Shown here piece by piece: positions 10,800 through 22,476 of a stretch of 64,000 bases of DNA (the first letter of the stretch is position 1; the number at the start of each line of letters is the position of its first letter). Both the position numbers and the translations under genes were made by a program. The notes beneath the pieces are model-generated. The model saw only the letters and a program-made list of their open reading frames with translations. It did not search any database and had not been told where the DNA came from. The stretch lies in assembly GCA_032433765.1 (NCBI GenBank), contig JAVIAB010000024.1, positions 15,483,126 through 15,547,125 on the forward strand, given 5' to 3'. The stretch is from Megaustenia siamemsis. Its lineage: Eukaryota > Mollusca > Gastropoda > Stylommatophora > Ariophantidae.

Positions 10800-11285
10800 C
10801 TTTCTTCTTCTTCTTCTACCTTTCAGCTCCCTGTGGAGCATAGGTCTTCAACAAACACTTTCCAAACCGTTCTGTTTCTTGCCATTCTTTTAAGATCGTT
10901 CCATGTCTTCCCCATTATCTTCATCTCTGCTTCTATCTGTATTCTCCAAGAATATTTTGGTCTTCCTAGTTGTCTTTTTTCTTGGAGATTCCTAAAAAGG
11001 GCCTGTTGTGTAATACTCTCAGATTGGCTTCCACAATGTGTGTCTAATCCAGTGTCATCGTCTTCGCTGTATCTCTTTATCCACTGGTATTTGACTGGTA
11101 CATTTCCATAATTCTATGTTAGTGATTTTGTCCTGCCATTTCCATCCTTTTATTTTGTGTAAGCATCCATTAATGAAAGTCTGTATCTTCATGATTGTCA
11201 TTTTAGTTGTTCTCCATGTTTCACAGCCATATAATAAGAATGACGTAACTTTTGAGTTGAACATTTTTATTTTAGTATTTAACTA
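10800..11285 (-). mobile_element. L-A LINE 3' fragment
   Basis: The - strand encodes NTKIKMFNSKVTSFLLYGC, ETWRTTKMTIMKIQTFINGC and KEIQRRR followed by the basic C-terminal block, and ends in a (GAA)n tail (TTCTTCTTC on the + strand near 10800). It is shorter than the copies at 5838 and 14412. Confidence 0.8.
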
Positions 11286-11428
11286 TCATTTAAAAAAAAA
11301 TAATATAATCCTATCATTGTATGTCCAGTAGGTATTTATATAATTTTGTAGTTCTCGTTTTATTAGTATGCCTACCCCTCTTTGATGTTCTGTTGTGTTA
11401 CCTGAATATATAAATCTATATAAATATA
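11286..11428 (-). mobile_element. LINE endonuclease-domain fragment
   Basis: The - strand reads HQRGVGILIKRELQNYI followed by YWTYNDRII. This resembles the apurinic-like endonuclease domain of LINEs, which should lie far 5' of the C-terminal L-A fragment it abuts, so either a large internal deletion or two separate insertions brought them together. Confidence 0.55.
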
Positions 11429-11735
11429 GAAAAGAAAACAAACAATGAAGTTTTAAAACAACTAAAAATAAAAAGAGAACTACTAAATACAAATAAGACA
11501 AGACAAATGAAATTTTTGGGACACGTTAAAAGATACAACAGTCTACTAAAAGTAATATTGGAAGGGAATATACAAGGTAAAAGAGGCAGAGACAGACCAA
11601 GACTAACATGGACGAGTAACATCAAAAGATGGACTAGTCAATCTATGACAACCTGCACCATGAAAGCAAGAAGCAGAGTGGAATGGCTATCTGTGGTAGC
11701 CAACCTTCGTTGCGGAGACATCACTCAATGATGAT
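11429..11735 (+). mobile_element. L-F LINE 3' fragment with (GAT)n tail
   Basis: Encodes MKFLGHVKRYNSLLKVILEG, the KRGRDRPRLTW block and RSRVEWLSVVANLRCGD before stops and the GATGATGATGAT tail. Confidence 0.8.
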
Positions 11736-11811
11736 GATGATGATGATTTAATATAATTTCTAAATATTGATTTTATATGGCTAAACATTTGTATAGCCAC
11801 CTGTAATTTTT

Positions 11812-12115
11812 TTAACAGTTGTCTGATTGTCCAGAACTCACAGTTTATGACAAGACAGGCTCTACATAAAACTAATAAACTATTTTACTTGTCAGTTGTC
11901 TAATTGTCCAAAACTCACAGTTATATGACAAGACTGGCTCTACATAAAACTAATAAACTATTTTACTTGTCAGTTGTCTGATTGTCCAAAACTCACAGTT
12001 ATATGACAAGACTGGCTCTACATAAAACTGATCAACTATTTTTCTTGTCAGTTTTCTGATTGTCCAAAACTCACTTCTACATGTCAAGACAGGCACTACA
12101 TAAAACTAATATGAT
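11812..12115. repeat. Tandem repeat, about 77-bp unit, 4 copies
   Basis: Units begin around TTGTCAGTTGTCTGATTGTC and contain AAAACTCACAGTTATATGAC and CTCTACATAAAACTAAT; the last unit is diverged. Confidence 0.9.
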
Positions 12116-12119
12116 AAAC

Positions 12120-12265
12120 CCCTAAACTATTTTTCTTGTCCTCATTGTAAAAAATTGGTTAATAGTGTCTTTTCATTTGATGAAATACGGCCTCTGCCTG
12201 AGCCAGCCTGCATGTTACCGTGCATCAACCACTCAAAGTTAAAATACTTCAAAGTGTACAATATT
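12120..12265. repeat. U2, unclassified repeat, second copy
   Basis: Matches 5295-5435 without the L-F insertion found there. Confidence 0.5.
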
Positions 12266-12506
12266 GAAAAGCATGTTTTCTGGAGTTTTTTTTTTTTTTT
12301 CAAATTTGTTTGACTGGGGTATTTTTTTTTCTTCACAAAATACCTTTAAGTTTGAACTTGATTAATTTTGTTATCAGATTAACATTCGAATGTTGTACAA
12401 AATATTATAAAATTAAATAGGGGTTATGTTGCCTTTTTGAAACACTTTTTATTTTGTCCTTGTCAAACTCTTTACCTTATGGTTTATTTGCTTTTTGTTT
12501 CAAGAG

Positions 12507-12713
12507 AGTTATTTTGTTTATTTTGTTGGAAAGGTAATATTCCAAGTATCAATGACCATCTTGGACTTCAAAATAGAGGAACTTTTGTCTACAAATGATG
12601 AAGGTGTAGCGTTGGCGATATTATCCCAGTTCATGACTAACATTGTGAACAGCAATTCCACAACACCCGATTATATGCATTCATCTGCTGAAGCTGATAA
12701 GAAACCTATAGGG
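12507..12713 (+). CDS. TBC1D9-like exon: end of TBC domain
   Basis: Encodes GKVIFQVSMTILDFKIEELL and NDEGVALAILSQF, matching the last helices of the TBC domain of this family. The donor is GGG|GTAAGT, phase 0. The left edge is uncertain: AG acceptors end at 12504, 12506 and 12508 after a T-rich tract; 12507 keeps phase 0 and gives 69 codons. No earlier exon of the gene was found between 1 and 12500. Confidence 0.82.
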
Positions 12714-15700
12714 GTAAGTTTTAACAACTAAGATTATTGTTATTTATATAGTTAATGGTAAAAAAAACACATTATTATTTATATGGTTAGTGATAAAAAA
12801 AAACATTATTATTCATATGGTTAGTAATAAAAAACAAATTATTATTTATATGTTTAGTGATAAAAAACATTATTATTTATATGTTTAGTGATAAAAAACA
12901 TTATTATTTATATGGTTAGTGATACAAAACATTATTATTTATATGGTTAGTGATAAAAAAACACATGATTATTTATATAGTTAATGGTAAAAAAACACAT
13001 TATTATTTATATGGTTAGTGATAAAAACACATTATTATTTATATGTTAGTGATAAAAAACACATTATTATTTATATGGTTAGTGGTAAAAAAACATGTTA
13101 TTATTTATATGGTTAGTGATAAAAAACACATTATTATTTATATGGTTAGTGATAAAAACACATTATTATTTATATAGTTAGTGATAACAAAGCACATTAT
13201 TATTTATATGGTTAGTGATAAAAAACATTAATATTTATATGGTTAGCGATAAAAAAAAACATTATTATTTAAATGGTTAGTGACAAACAAAAACACATTA
13301 TTATTTATATGGTTAGTTTCAAACAGAAACACATTATTATTTATATCTCTATCTATCTATTGTCCTTTCGAACCGAAAACAGCACATAGGGCAGAACCAC
13401 AATCTCAAAAACAGAAACCTTGCGTGCCAAAATGACACATATTGCAGAGATCACCACTTCTAAAATCTATGGCTCTGTTTCCATAACAATCCTTTTTGCA
13501 ATGACAGCTTGTCAAGCCATCAATCAACCTCCTAAATCGCCTCTTACGACATGCCTAGAAAGTCACAGTGTCACTATTTTCTACTTCCCTCATAATGAAG
13601 TCCCGGTAACACACAGGATATTATTTATATGGTTAGTGATAAAAAAATACATTATTAATTTATATGGTTAGTGACAAACAAAAAAATACATTATTATTTA
13701 CATGGGTAGTGACAAACAAAATCACATTATTATTTATATAGTTAGTGATAAAGAAAAGCACATTATTATTATTAATATGGTTAGTGACAAACAAAAACAC
13801 ATTATTATTTATATAGTTAGTGATAAAAAACATTATTATTTATATGGTTAGTGATAACAAAGCACATTATTATTTATATGGTTAGTTATAAAAAAAACAT
13901 TATTATTTATATGGTTAGTTATAAAAAAAAACATTATTATTTTTATGGTTAGCGATAAAAAAATACATTATTATTTAAATGGTTAGTGACAAACAAAAAC
14001 ACATTATTATTTATATGGTTAGTTTCAAACAAAAACACATTATTATTTATATGGTTAGTGACAAACAAAAACACATTATTATTTATATCTCTATCTATCT
14101 ATTGTCCTTTCGAACCGAAAACAGCACATAGGGCAGAACCACAATCTCAAAAACAGAAACCTTGCGTGCCAAAATGACACATATTGCAGAGATCACCACT
14201 TCTAAAATCTATGGCTCTGTTTCCATAACAATCCTTTTTGCAATGACAGCTTGTCAAGCCATCAATCAACCTCCTTAGTCACCTCTTACGACATGCCTAG
14301 AAAGTCACAGTGTCACTATTTTCTACTTCCCTCATAATGAAGCCCCGGTAGCACACAGGATATTATTTATATGGTTAGTGATAAAAAAATACATTATTAA
14401 TTTATATGGTTCTTCTTCTTCTACCTTTTAGCTCCCAGTGGAGCTTAGGTCTTCAACAAACACTTTCCAAGTCGTTCTGTTTTTTGCCATTCTTTTAAGA
14501 TCATTCCATGTCTTCCCATCATCATCATCTCTGCTTCAATCTGTCTTCTCCAAGAATTCCTTGGTCTTCCTCTTTGTCTTTTCCCCTGGGGATTCCAAAA
14601 AAGGGCCTGTTGTGTAATACTCTCAGTTGGCTTCCGTAGTGTGTGTCCTATCCATCGCCATCGTCTTCTCTGTATTTCTTTATCCACTGGTATTTGACCG
14701 GTAAAGTAAAAAAAGTAAAGTACCCCCCATCACGCCAAGTGGCGTATAGGGAAATATGGTGTTAGTGACCCTATATTTTACAGACCTTCAGCACATGATT
14801 TTTGGGGTAATGTGGTCGGTATTACGCCCGTGCTGCTTTTACTTTCCCAGAAAAAATCCGGTACCCATTTAAGGCTGGGTGAACCCGGAGCCGTCGGTTG
14901 GGATCGAACCCTACCCCTTGTCCGTAGTAGTCCAGTTCACTAACCACTGAGCTATCGCGGCTCCTACTAATTTTTAGGGAATTAGTAAAACCCAGGTGTC
15001 CTCGCCAGGGTACGAACCCCGGCTGTTGCCGTGGTAAGCCAACCGCCTATCGATTGCGCTAACCGGACACCATTATTTGACCGGTACATTTCCATAATTC
15101 CACGTTAGTGACTTTGTCCTGCCATTTCCATCCCTTTATTCTGCGCAAGCATCCATTAATGAAAGTCTGTACCTTCGTGATTGTCAATTTTGTTATTCTC
15201 CATGTTTCACAGCCATATAATAGAACCGACTTAACATTGGAGTTGAAAATGTTTATTTTTGTATTTAGCCTAATTTCTTTGGATTTCCATATGTTTCCCA
15301 GTGTAATGAAAGCTCCTCTTGCTTTTGATATCCTTATTTTGGTATCATTTTCTGTTCCTCCCTCTTTATCTATATTACTGCCCAGATATATATAAGATTG
15401 TACGTCTAGTAGAGGTATTTCTCCTAGTTTTATTTGGTTATTGCCAACTGCATTAATTCTCATAATGTTGGTCTTATCTCTATTAATCTTTAGTCCTAGC
15501 TGTTGTGATCTCTCATCTAATATACATTTATATGGTTAGTGACAAACAAAAAAATACATTGTTATTTATATGGTTAGGGACAAACAAAATCACATTATTA
15601 TTTATATGGTTAGTGATAAAGAAAAGCACATTATTATTATTAATATGGTTAGTGACAAACAAAAACACATTATTATTTATATAGTGACTGATAATAAAAA

Positions 15701-18700
15701 CAGGACAATTTCAATTTATAAAACAAGAAGTCAGACAAGGCTCTGTTCTGTCGCCGGATTTGTTTTCACTTTACAACGAACATATTATGAGATCAATAGT
15801 AGACAAAAAAGGAATTGAAGTCAACGGTCACAATATAAATAATTTGTGATATGCGGATGACACAGTCTTAATAGCAATAGAGACAGAGAATGAGCTACAA
15901 GAAATGATAGATATAATAGTAAAAGAAAGCAAGAAGAAAGGTCTCAGTCTGAATAGTAAGAAAACAGAAGTAATGGTTATATCGAAGAAACAATCATCAC
16001 CATCATGCAGCATAAAAATAAACAAGACAAATCTGAAACAAGTACAACGTTTGAAATACTTGGGCACAGTGATAACATCAGATGGAAGATGCAACACAGA
16101 AATAAAAAGCAGAATAGCTCAGGCTAAATAGCATTTCAGAAAATGAAAAATATCTTATGCAACAAATCTATGTCAATAGAAATGAGAAAGAGAGTTCATC
16201 AATGCTATATAGAACCAACTCTGACCTATGGAAGTAAATCATGGACAATAGATAAACAAATGAAAAGACGATTAGAGGCCACAGAGATGGGATTTCTCAG
16301 AAGAATGTTGAAAGTTCCCTGGACAGCTAAAAAGACCAATGAGAAAGTTCTCAAAGAGGCCAACACAAAAAGGGAGCTCTTAAAAAACATCAGAAAGAAG
16401 TAATCAACATTTTTCGGGCACATCATGAGAAGAGGAAAGTTGGAATACTTGGTTACAACTGGCAAAATAAAAGGAAAGAGAGATCACGGACGACAAAGAG
16501 AGAAAATACTGGATAGCTTGGTGTCATAGCATGGAAAACAGTCAACAACAGAACTGATATGATGCACTGTAGATAGAAGTTTGTGGAAGGACATGATCGC
16601 CAACGCCAATTGGTATGGCACATGATGATGATGATGATGATAATAAAAAACACATTTTTATTTATATAGTGACAAAAAAACTCAGAGAAAGTGTCCAACA
16701 ATTGTACGCGAGCACAAGGACAAGTAAGAAATTAACTATTACTGCCATCAGATCTCTGTCAGAATGTGTTGAATTAAAACTCATGTTACAAAAAAAGATT
16801 CTTTCCATGCCTGAAGGCGTTTGGGGCATATGTTGTTGGTGCCAATGACCAACGGCTCATATTATAAGTAAAGAGATCAGTATCATGTCAGGTTGGCCTC
16901 TTTTTGCAGAACCAGAACTTTGTATCTCCTTTGACACCCAAATGGGTACAAAAGGAAGTGAAGAATGAAAGAAGAGATGTGTGCAGAGGTTTTAATTAAT
17001 ATATCTTGTGCTTTTGAGACATTGAAATTAATATACTTTGTTTGTTTCAGATTTTTTGACAATTATTTGCTGCTTTTTTATTTCAGTGTACAGTTGATAT
17101 CAGTAATATCATCCATTCAAGCTGCCAGAAGTTTGGATCCATTTCCAACCAGGATATCAACAAATTGAGACTTAAGCACAGGCTCAATGTTGTTCAGGTG
17201 TGTCATTGTTAGTGCTTTCATATAAATGATTGTACAAATGTTTTATCATACACTCATAATTAGACTATGAGGAAAAACAAAAGAGAGTCTGATCTGAGAA
17301 TAATCTGGTTGTGAAGAGTGGAAATAAAAATGTGCAATATGCATTATGTATGAAAACCATGAACTTTGCTAGCTCAGAAGGAAGACCATGAACTTTGCTA
17401 GCTCAGAAGGAAGACCATGAACTTTGCCAGCTCAGAAGGAAAACCATGAACTTTGCTAGCTCAGAAGGAAGACCATGAACTTTGCTGGCTCAGAAGGAAG
17501 ACCATGAACTTTGCTAGCTCAGAAGGAAGACCATGAACTTGCTAGCTCAGAAGGAAAACCATGAACTTTGCTAGCTCAGAAGGAAGACCGTGAACTTTGT
17601 TAGCCCAGGTGGAAGACCGTGAACTTTGTTAGCCCAGGTAGAAGACCATGAACTTTGTTAGCCCAGGTAGAAGACCATGAACTTTGTTAGCCCAGGTGGA
17701 AGACCATGAACTTTGTTAGCCCAGGTGGAAGACCATGAACTTTGTTAGCCCAGGTAGAAGACCATGAACTTTGCTAGCCCAGGTAGAAGACCGTGAACTT
17801 TGCTAGCCCAGGTAGAAGACCATGAACTTTGCTAGCCCAGGTGGAAGACCATGAACTTTGCTAGCCCAGGTAGAAGACCGTGAACTTTGCTAGCCCAGGT
17901 AGAAGACCATGAACTTTGCTAGCCCAGGTAGAAGACCATGAACTTTGCTAGCCCAGGTAGAAGACCATGAACTTTGCTAGCCCAGGTAGAAGACCATGAA
18001 CTTTGCTAGCCCAGGTAGAAGACCGTGAACTTTGCTAGCCCAGGTAGAAGACCATGAACTTTGCTAGCCCAGGTAGAAGACCATGAACTTTGCTAGCCCA
18101 GGTAGAAGACCATGAACTTTGCTAGCCCAGGTAGAAGACCATGAACTTTGCTAGCCCAGGTAGAAGACCGTGAACTTTGCTAGCCCAGGTAGAAGACCAA
18201 TAACCTTGCTAGCCCTGTCTCTCCTTAAAGGTCTCAGAAGTTTCTAAATCCTTGGTAGGGAGCCATCAATATTTTGTAGTTTTCTGTCATTTCTGTTGAA
18301 TAAACATGTAACGTTCAATGTGTCATCTATTGGTGAGATTGATCCATGCAATACAGTTGATTTATCATTTTATGTCGTTATGAAAGTAGATTATCATTCT
18401 ATCAATTCATGCCAGAAATCATATGTTAAGGTATTTGAATTTCTACCACACCTCACACTTTTTATATTTGAGACCCGGGGGGACACTGGGAGGAACATTG
18501 ATGGGAGAGGCGGGGGCAGCAGGAGTCGGCTCCCTCGGTGAGATGGAGCTGCTTGCGCAGGGCAGAGACGGATGGCGAGATTTGATAAAATGTCTTTGAA
18601 AGAAAACTGCTGGGGCAAAGGTTCATATAGGAGAGGGTGTATCTTGGTCTACGCCCTATGGGCCGGTTACGGCTCGAAAGGTCAATAGATAGATAGAATA

Positions 18701-20833
18701 TGTATTTATTGTCATGTTTGATTGTGACTAAATTATTGGTATTTCTTTGCCAGGGCATTGAGGACAGTGTGAAGAAGAACATATTGAGAAATGTAGCAGT
18801 CTACACTAAATTCTGTGGCAAAGAGCTGGAAGATTTGTATCTAATGTTTAAGGTAGACATGTTTGCATTAGTTGATAAGTAAAAAAGTAAAGTACCCCCG
18901 TCACGCCAAGTGGCGTATAGGGAAATATGGTGTTAGTGACCCTATATTTTACAGACCTTCAGCACATGATTTTTGGGGTAATGTGGTCAGTATTACACCC
19001 GTGCTGCTTTACTTTCCCAGAAAAAAATCCGGTACCCATTTAAGGCTGGGTGAACCCGGAAGCCGTCGGTGGGTTCGAACCCTACCCCTTGTCCGTGGTA
19101 GTCCAGTTCACTAACCACTGAGCTATCGCGGCTCCGTATTAGTTGATAAAAGTAGAGATATTGATTAAATAAGAGAAACAGAAATACAAAATAGGCATTG
19201 AGTTTAGCATGGAGTCATATAATTGTACAAGGAAAAAGAAGCAAAAGTATCCATCAATCCATCCATCCATACATCATCCTTTTCCATCAATTCATCCATT
19301 GTCCTTTGAAGCCAAAGATGGGACAGAAATTGTTGACTCTCTATGTCCAATAATCTTTGCTATCCAGTGTCAGACATTGCTCAGGACCCACATTATACCT
19401 CACCAGGGAGTAAAGGCATCAAGATGCAAAGAGATGTGAAGCTACTGTAAAGCTGATGATAAGAATGACAATTTAAAAAAATATATATTTATATTATAAA
19501 CTTAAGGACGGAAAGAGACCAAAGGGCAGACCAGTGCTGAGATATAAGGATGTTTGCAGGGCTTCCTTGAAGGAATTCTATATCAGTGAAAGAAACTGAG
19601 AAAATCTGGCTGCAGATCATAGCACATCAAAAATCAAAAGAGATCAAAAATAAAAAATAACACAGCAAATTTCAAAGCAGTACTGATATCAGATTCAGAA
19701 GACAAAAGGGGAGAAGAAAGGAGACAAGACCAGGCACCACAAATACATCTTGTTCATTCTGTGGCCAGATCTGTCTATCCAATATTGGCAGATTCAGTCA
19801 TGAGAGAAGCTGTTCAGCAAAGCAGCAGCATCCAGCATAAGACACTAAAATTTGTACCAAACTACTGACTTATCATGATTGCTTGCTACCAACCATCTGT
19901 CAAGACGCCAAAGGCCATATAATATATATTCTGTATTTATCCTTTTGGGAGCCTCGATAGCTCAGTGGTTAATGAACTGTACCAGAAAGGACAAGAGGTA
20001 GGGTTCGATCCCAACTGACGGCTTCAGGGTTCACCCAGCCTTTAATGGGTACCTGATTTTTTTCAGGGAAAGTGATGCGGCACGGGCGTAATACCGACCA
20101 CATTACCCCAAAAATCATGTACCGAAGGTCTGTAAAATATATGGTCACTAACACCATATTCCCTATACGCCACTTGACGTGACGGGTGTACTTTTTTTTA
20201 CTTTTATTTATCCTTTTGTTGGCTCTCCCGTCTGGTGTTTGCAATGTTTCCCAGACATGTGAATGTGTTTGCTGCTGCAAATTCATTATTTTCCACTTGG
20301 ACTGGTGTTCTTTAAATTTAGGATCATGTTCCATACTCCCCCTCGATGCTGAAAGACAAACGAGGAAGGAAAGAAGAAGAAGTTCCATATCTTTTATATC
20401 CAATCCAAACTTGTTATTCTGTTTGTCTTTCTTTTCTTGAATGTGTTGGTAGGAGTGGGTTAATAATGCCATATCATCTAGATTTTTAAAGCATTGTCCA
20501 TTGTATTCCTCTGGGGGCATTTTCTGTAATCGGTCTCATTAACCAGTCTGTGACCTCCAAAGATGGAGTTATCAGCCTGTGCGGTGAGCGACCCCTGTGC
20601 AGCGAGAAATGGATTAACATGCAAAATTCAGTTCCTAGTCTCTAGGGACTTTGCCAAAGGTGAAAGCTGGAGAATGCAAAAAAAAAAAATAATTAAAAAA
20701 ACTCAGTCTGTTGTTATAATTAATTTTTTTTTTGTATTCTCTCTCTCTCTCTCTCACACTCTCTCTCTCTCACACTCTCTCACTCTCTCTCTCTCTCACT
20801 CTCTCTCTCTCACTCTCTCACTCTCTCTCTCTC

Positions 20834-20871
<38 letters not shown>

Positions 20872-22401
20872 GAAGTCAGCTATCTGTTTAAGCGAATTGA
20901 TCGACCCCACAGACAGAACATCATGATTAGAGTCTGTTAGATCCACTCTGATTGAATACCTCTTAAAACGTTGCACTGTGTTCTGCGCCAGTGGCCCAGT
21001 GCATCCAATTTTAGCCAGCATTTTATTCAGGTTTGCTTTCCTTAGCCTTTGATTGTCCCCAATCTTCCTGCAAGGCAGCAGATAGTCTTTTCTGTAGGGG
21101 GATTCTGCCCTTAGATGGTTGGCCCTCCCAGGTTTACGAGCACCATCTGCCCGAGTCACTAGAGGTGACTAACACAGACATGCACACACAAAGATATGAG
21201 ATGTGACTGACACTGACATACACACAACAATATGAGGCATGACTAACACTGACACACACCAAAATATGAGATATGACTAACACAGACACACACACACACA
21301 CACACTAAGATGTGAGATGTGACTAACACAGAAACAATCTTAAATATGAGATGTGACTAACACAGATACACACACTAAGATATGAGATATGACTAAACAC
21401 AAACACACAAGGATATGAGAGATGACTAACATAAACATACACTCACAAAGATAGGAGATGTGACTAACATAGACATACACACAAATATATGAGACATGAC
21501 TAACATAGACATGCACACACAAAAGTATGAGATGTGACTAACATAGACATGCACACAAAGGTATGAGATATGACTAACATAGACATGCACACAAAGATAT
21601 GAGATATGACTAACACAGATACACACTAAGATATGAGATATGACTAACACAGATACACACACTAAGATATGAGATATGACTAACACAGATACACACTAAG
21701 ATATGAGATATGACTAACACAGATACACACTAAGATATGAGATATGACTAACACAGATACACACTAAGATATGACTAAACACAGACACACACAAAGATTT
21801 GATTATTTGGTTATGGAAGGCCCCAGTATTTTAAATTAATAAATAAACAAGAAAGAAGGCAGACATCATTTTTCACTCTTCTGTTTTGATTTCAAATGCT
21901 TGCTTACTATGTTTATTATTTCTAATTACTGGATTTTAACATTATTTTATAGGAAGAATACCTCACTTCCTGTTACTGGAGAATAAACCGTCAAATAGAG
22001 ACAACAGACAAGTTTGATCCTGTCAGACCTTTTTATGACCAGTACAAAATTGACTTTGACCAATTCAGGACTTTCTTCCTATCCTTGTCCCCCTGGGCAA
22101 CTGGCCAGTATGCCTCTGCCTTGGCTCTAAGAACTTTCAGAGTAAGCACCATTAAGTTAATATACACAGGGTGAACCAAAAGTAGGTGGTCAGTAAATTA
22201 TCAGATTTTTCTTATGGTGTTTGTGTTATATTATATTACATTTTATAACTAAATTTATGTATTATGTATAAAATTATTAGTATTAAGTTATACAATCAAA
22301 TTTAATTGTAATGTAATAATTGTTTATCAAAATTTAATTGTATTAATCAATATAATTGTATATATAATCTCAAAATAATTCTTATCATTTATTGTCCACC
22401 T

Positions 22402-22476
<75 letters not shown>

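Larger units (their letters stand above)
14412..15525 (-). mobile_element. L-A LINE inserted in the minisatellite and itself split by a composite SINE
   Basis: On the - strand it starts at CILDERSQQLGLKINRD-like sequence (15525), runs through YIYLGSNIDKEGG and CETWRITKLTITK to KCTGQI, is broken by the insertion 14704-15073, and resumes at DKEIQRRRWRWIGHTLRK and GKRQRGRPRNSWRRQ, ending in (GAA)n. ATTTATATGGTT at 14400-14411 and 15526-15537 is the target-site duplication. The other copy of the 742-bp duplication (around 13663) retains the empty site, which confirms the borders. Confidence 0.93.
12735..15688. repeat. Intronic minisatellite (about 30-36 bp unit) with a 742-bp higher-order duplication, interrupted by insertions
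   Basis: The unit is roughly CATTATTATTTATATGGTTA plus GTGATAAAAAACA, with alternating GATAAAA and GACAAACAAA versions. A larger segment is duplicated: TGTCCTTTCGAACC lies at 13361 and again at 14103, an offset of 742 bp, and the minisatellite on both sides follows the same variant order. The array resumes after the L-A insertion (15526-15688) and a trace follows L-C (16650-16676). Confidence 0.92.

Noticed and set aside
2600..12500. Search for earlier exons of the TBC1D9-like gene (TBC catalytic fingers, GRAM domains)
   Set aside because: No segment matching those conserved blocks could be read between the repeats; they probably lie left of the window.
14995..15071. Functional tRNA gene
   Set aside because: Despite a perfect acceptor stem, the anticodon stem has a mismatch, and the unit lies at the front of a retroposed SINE inside a LINE.
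17347..18206. CRISPR-like regular direct repeats
   Set aside because: Head-to-tail 29-bp units without spacers; a minisatellite.
20563..20940. 125-codon frame rich in S, L and H
   Set aside because: Most of it is the CT microsatellite.
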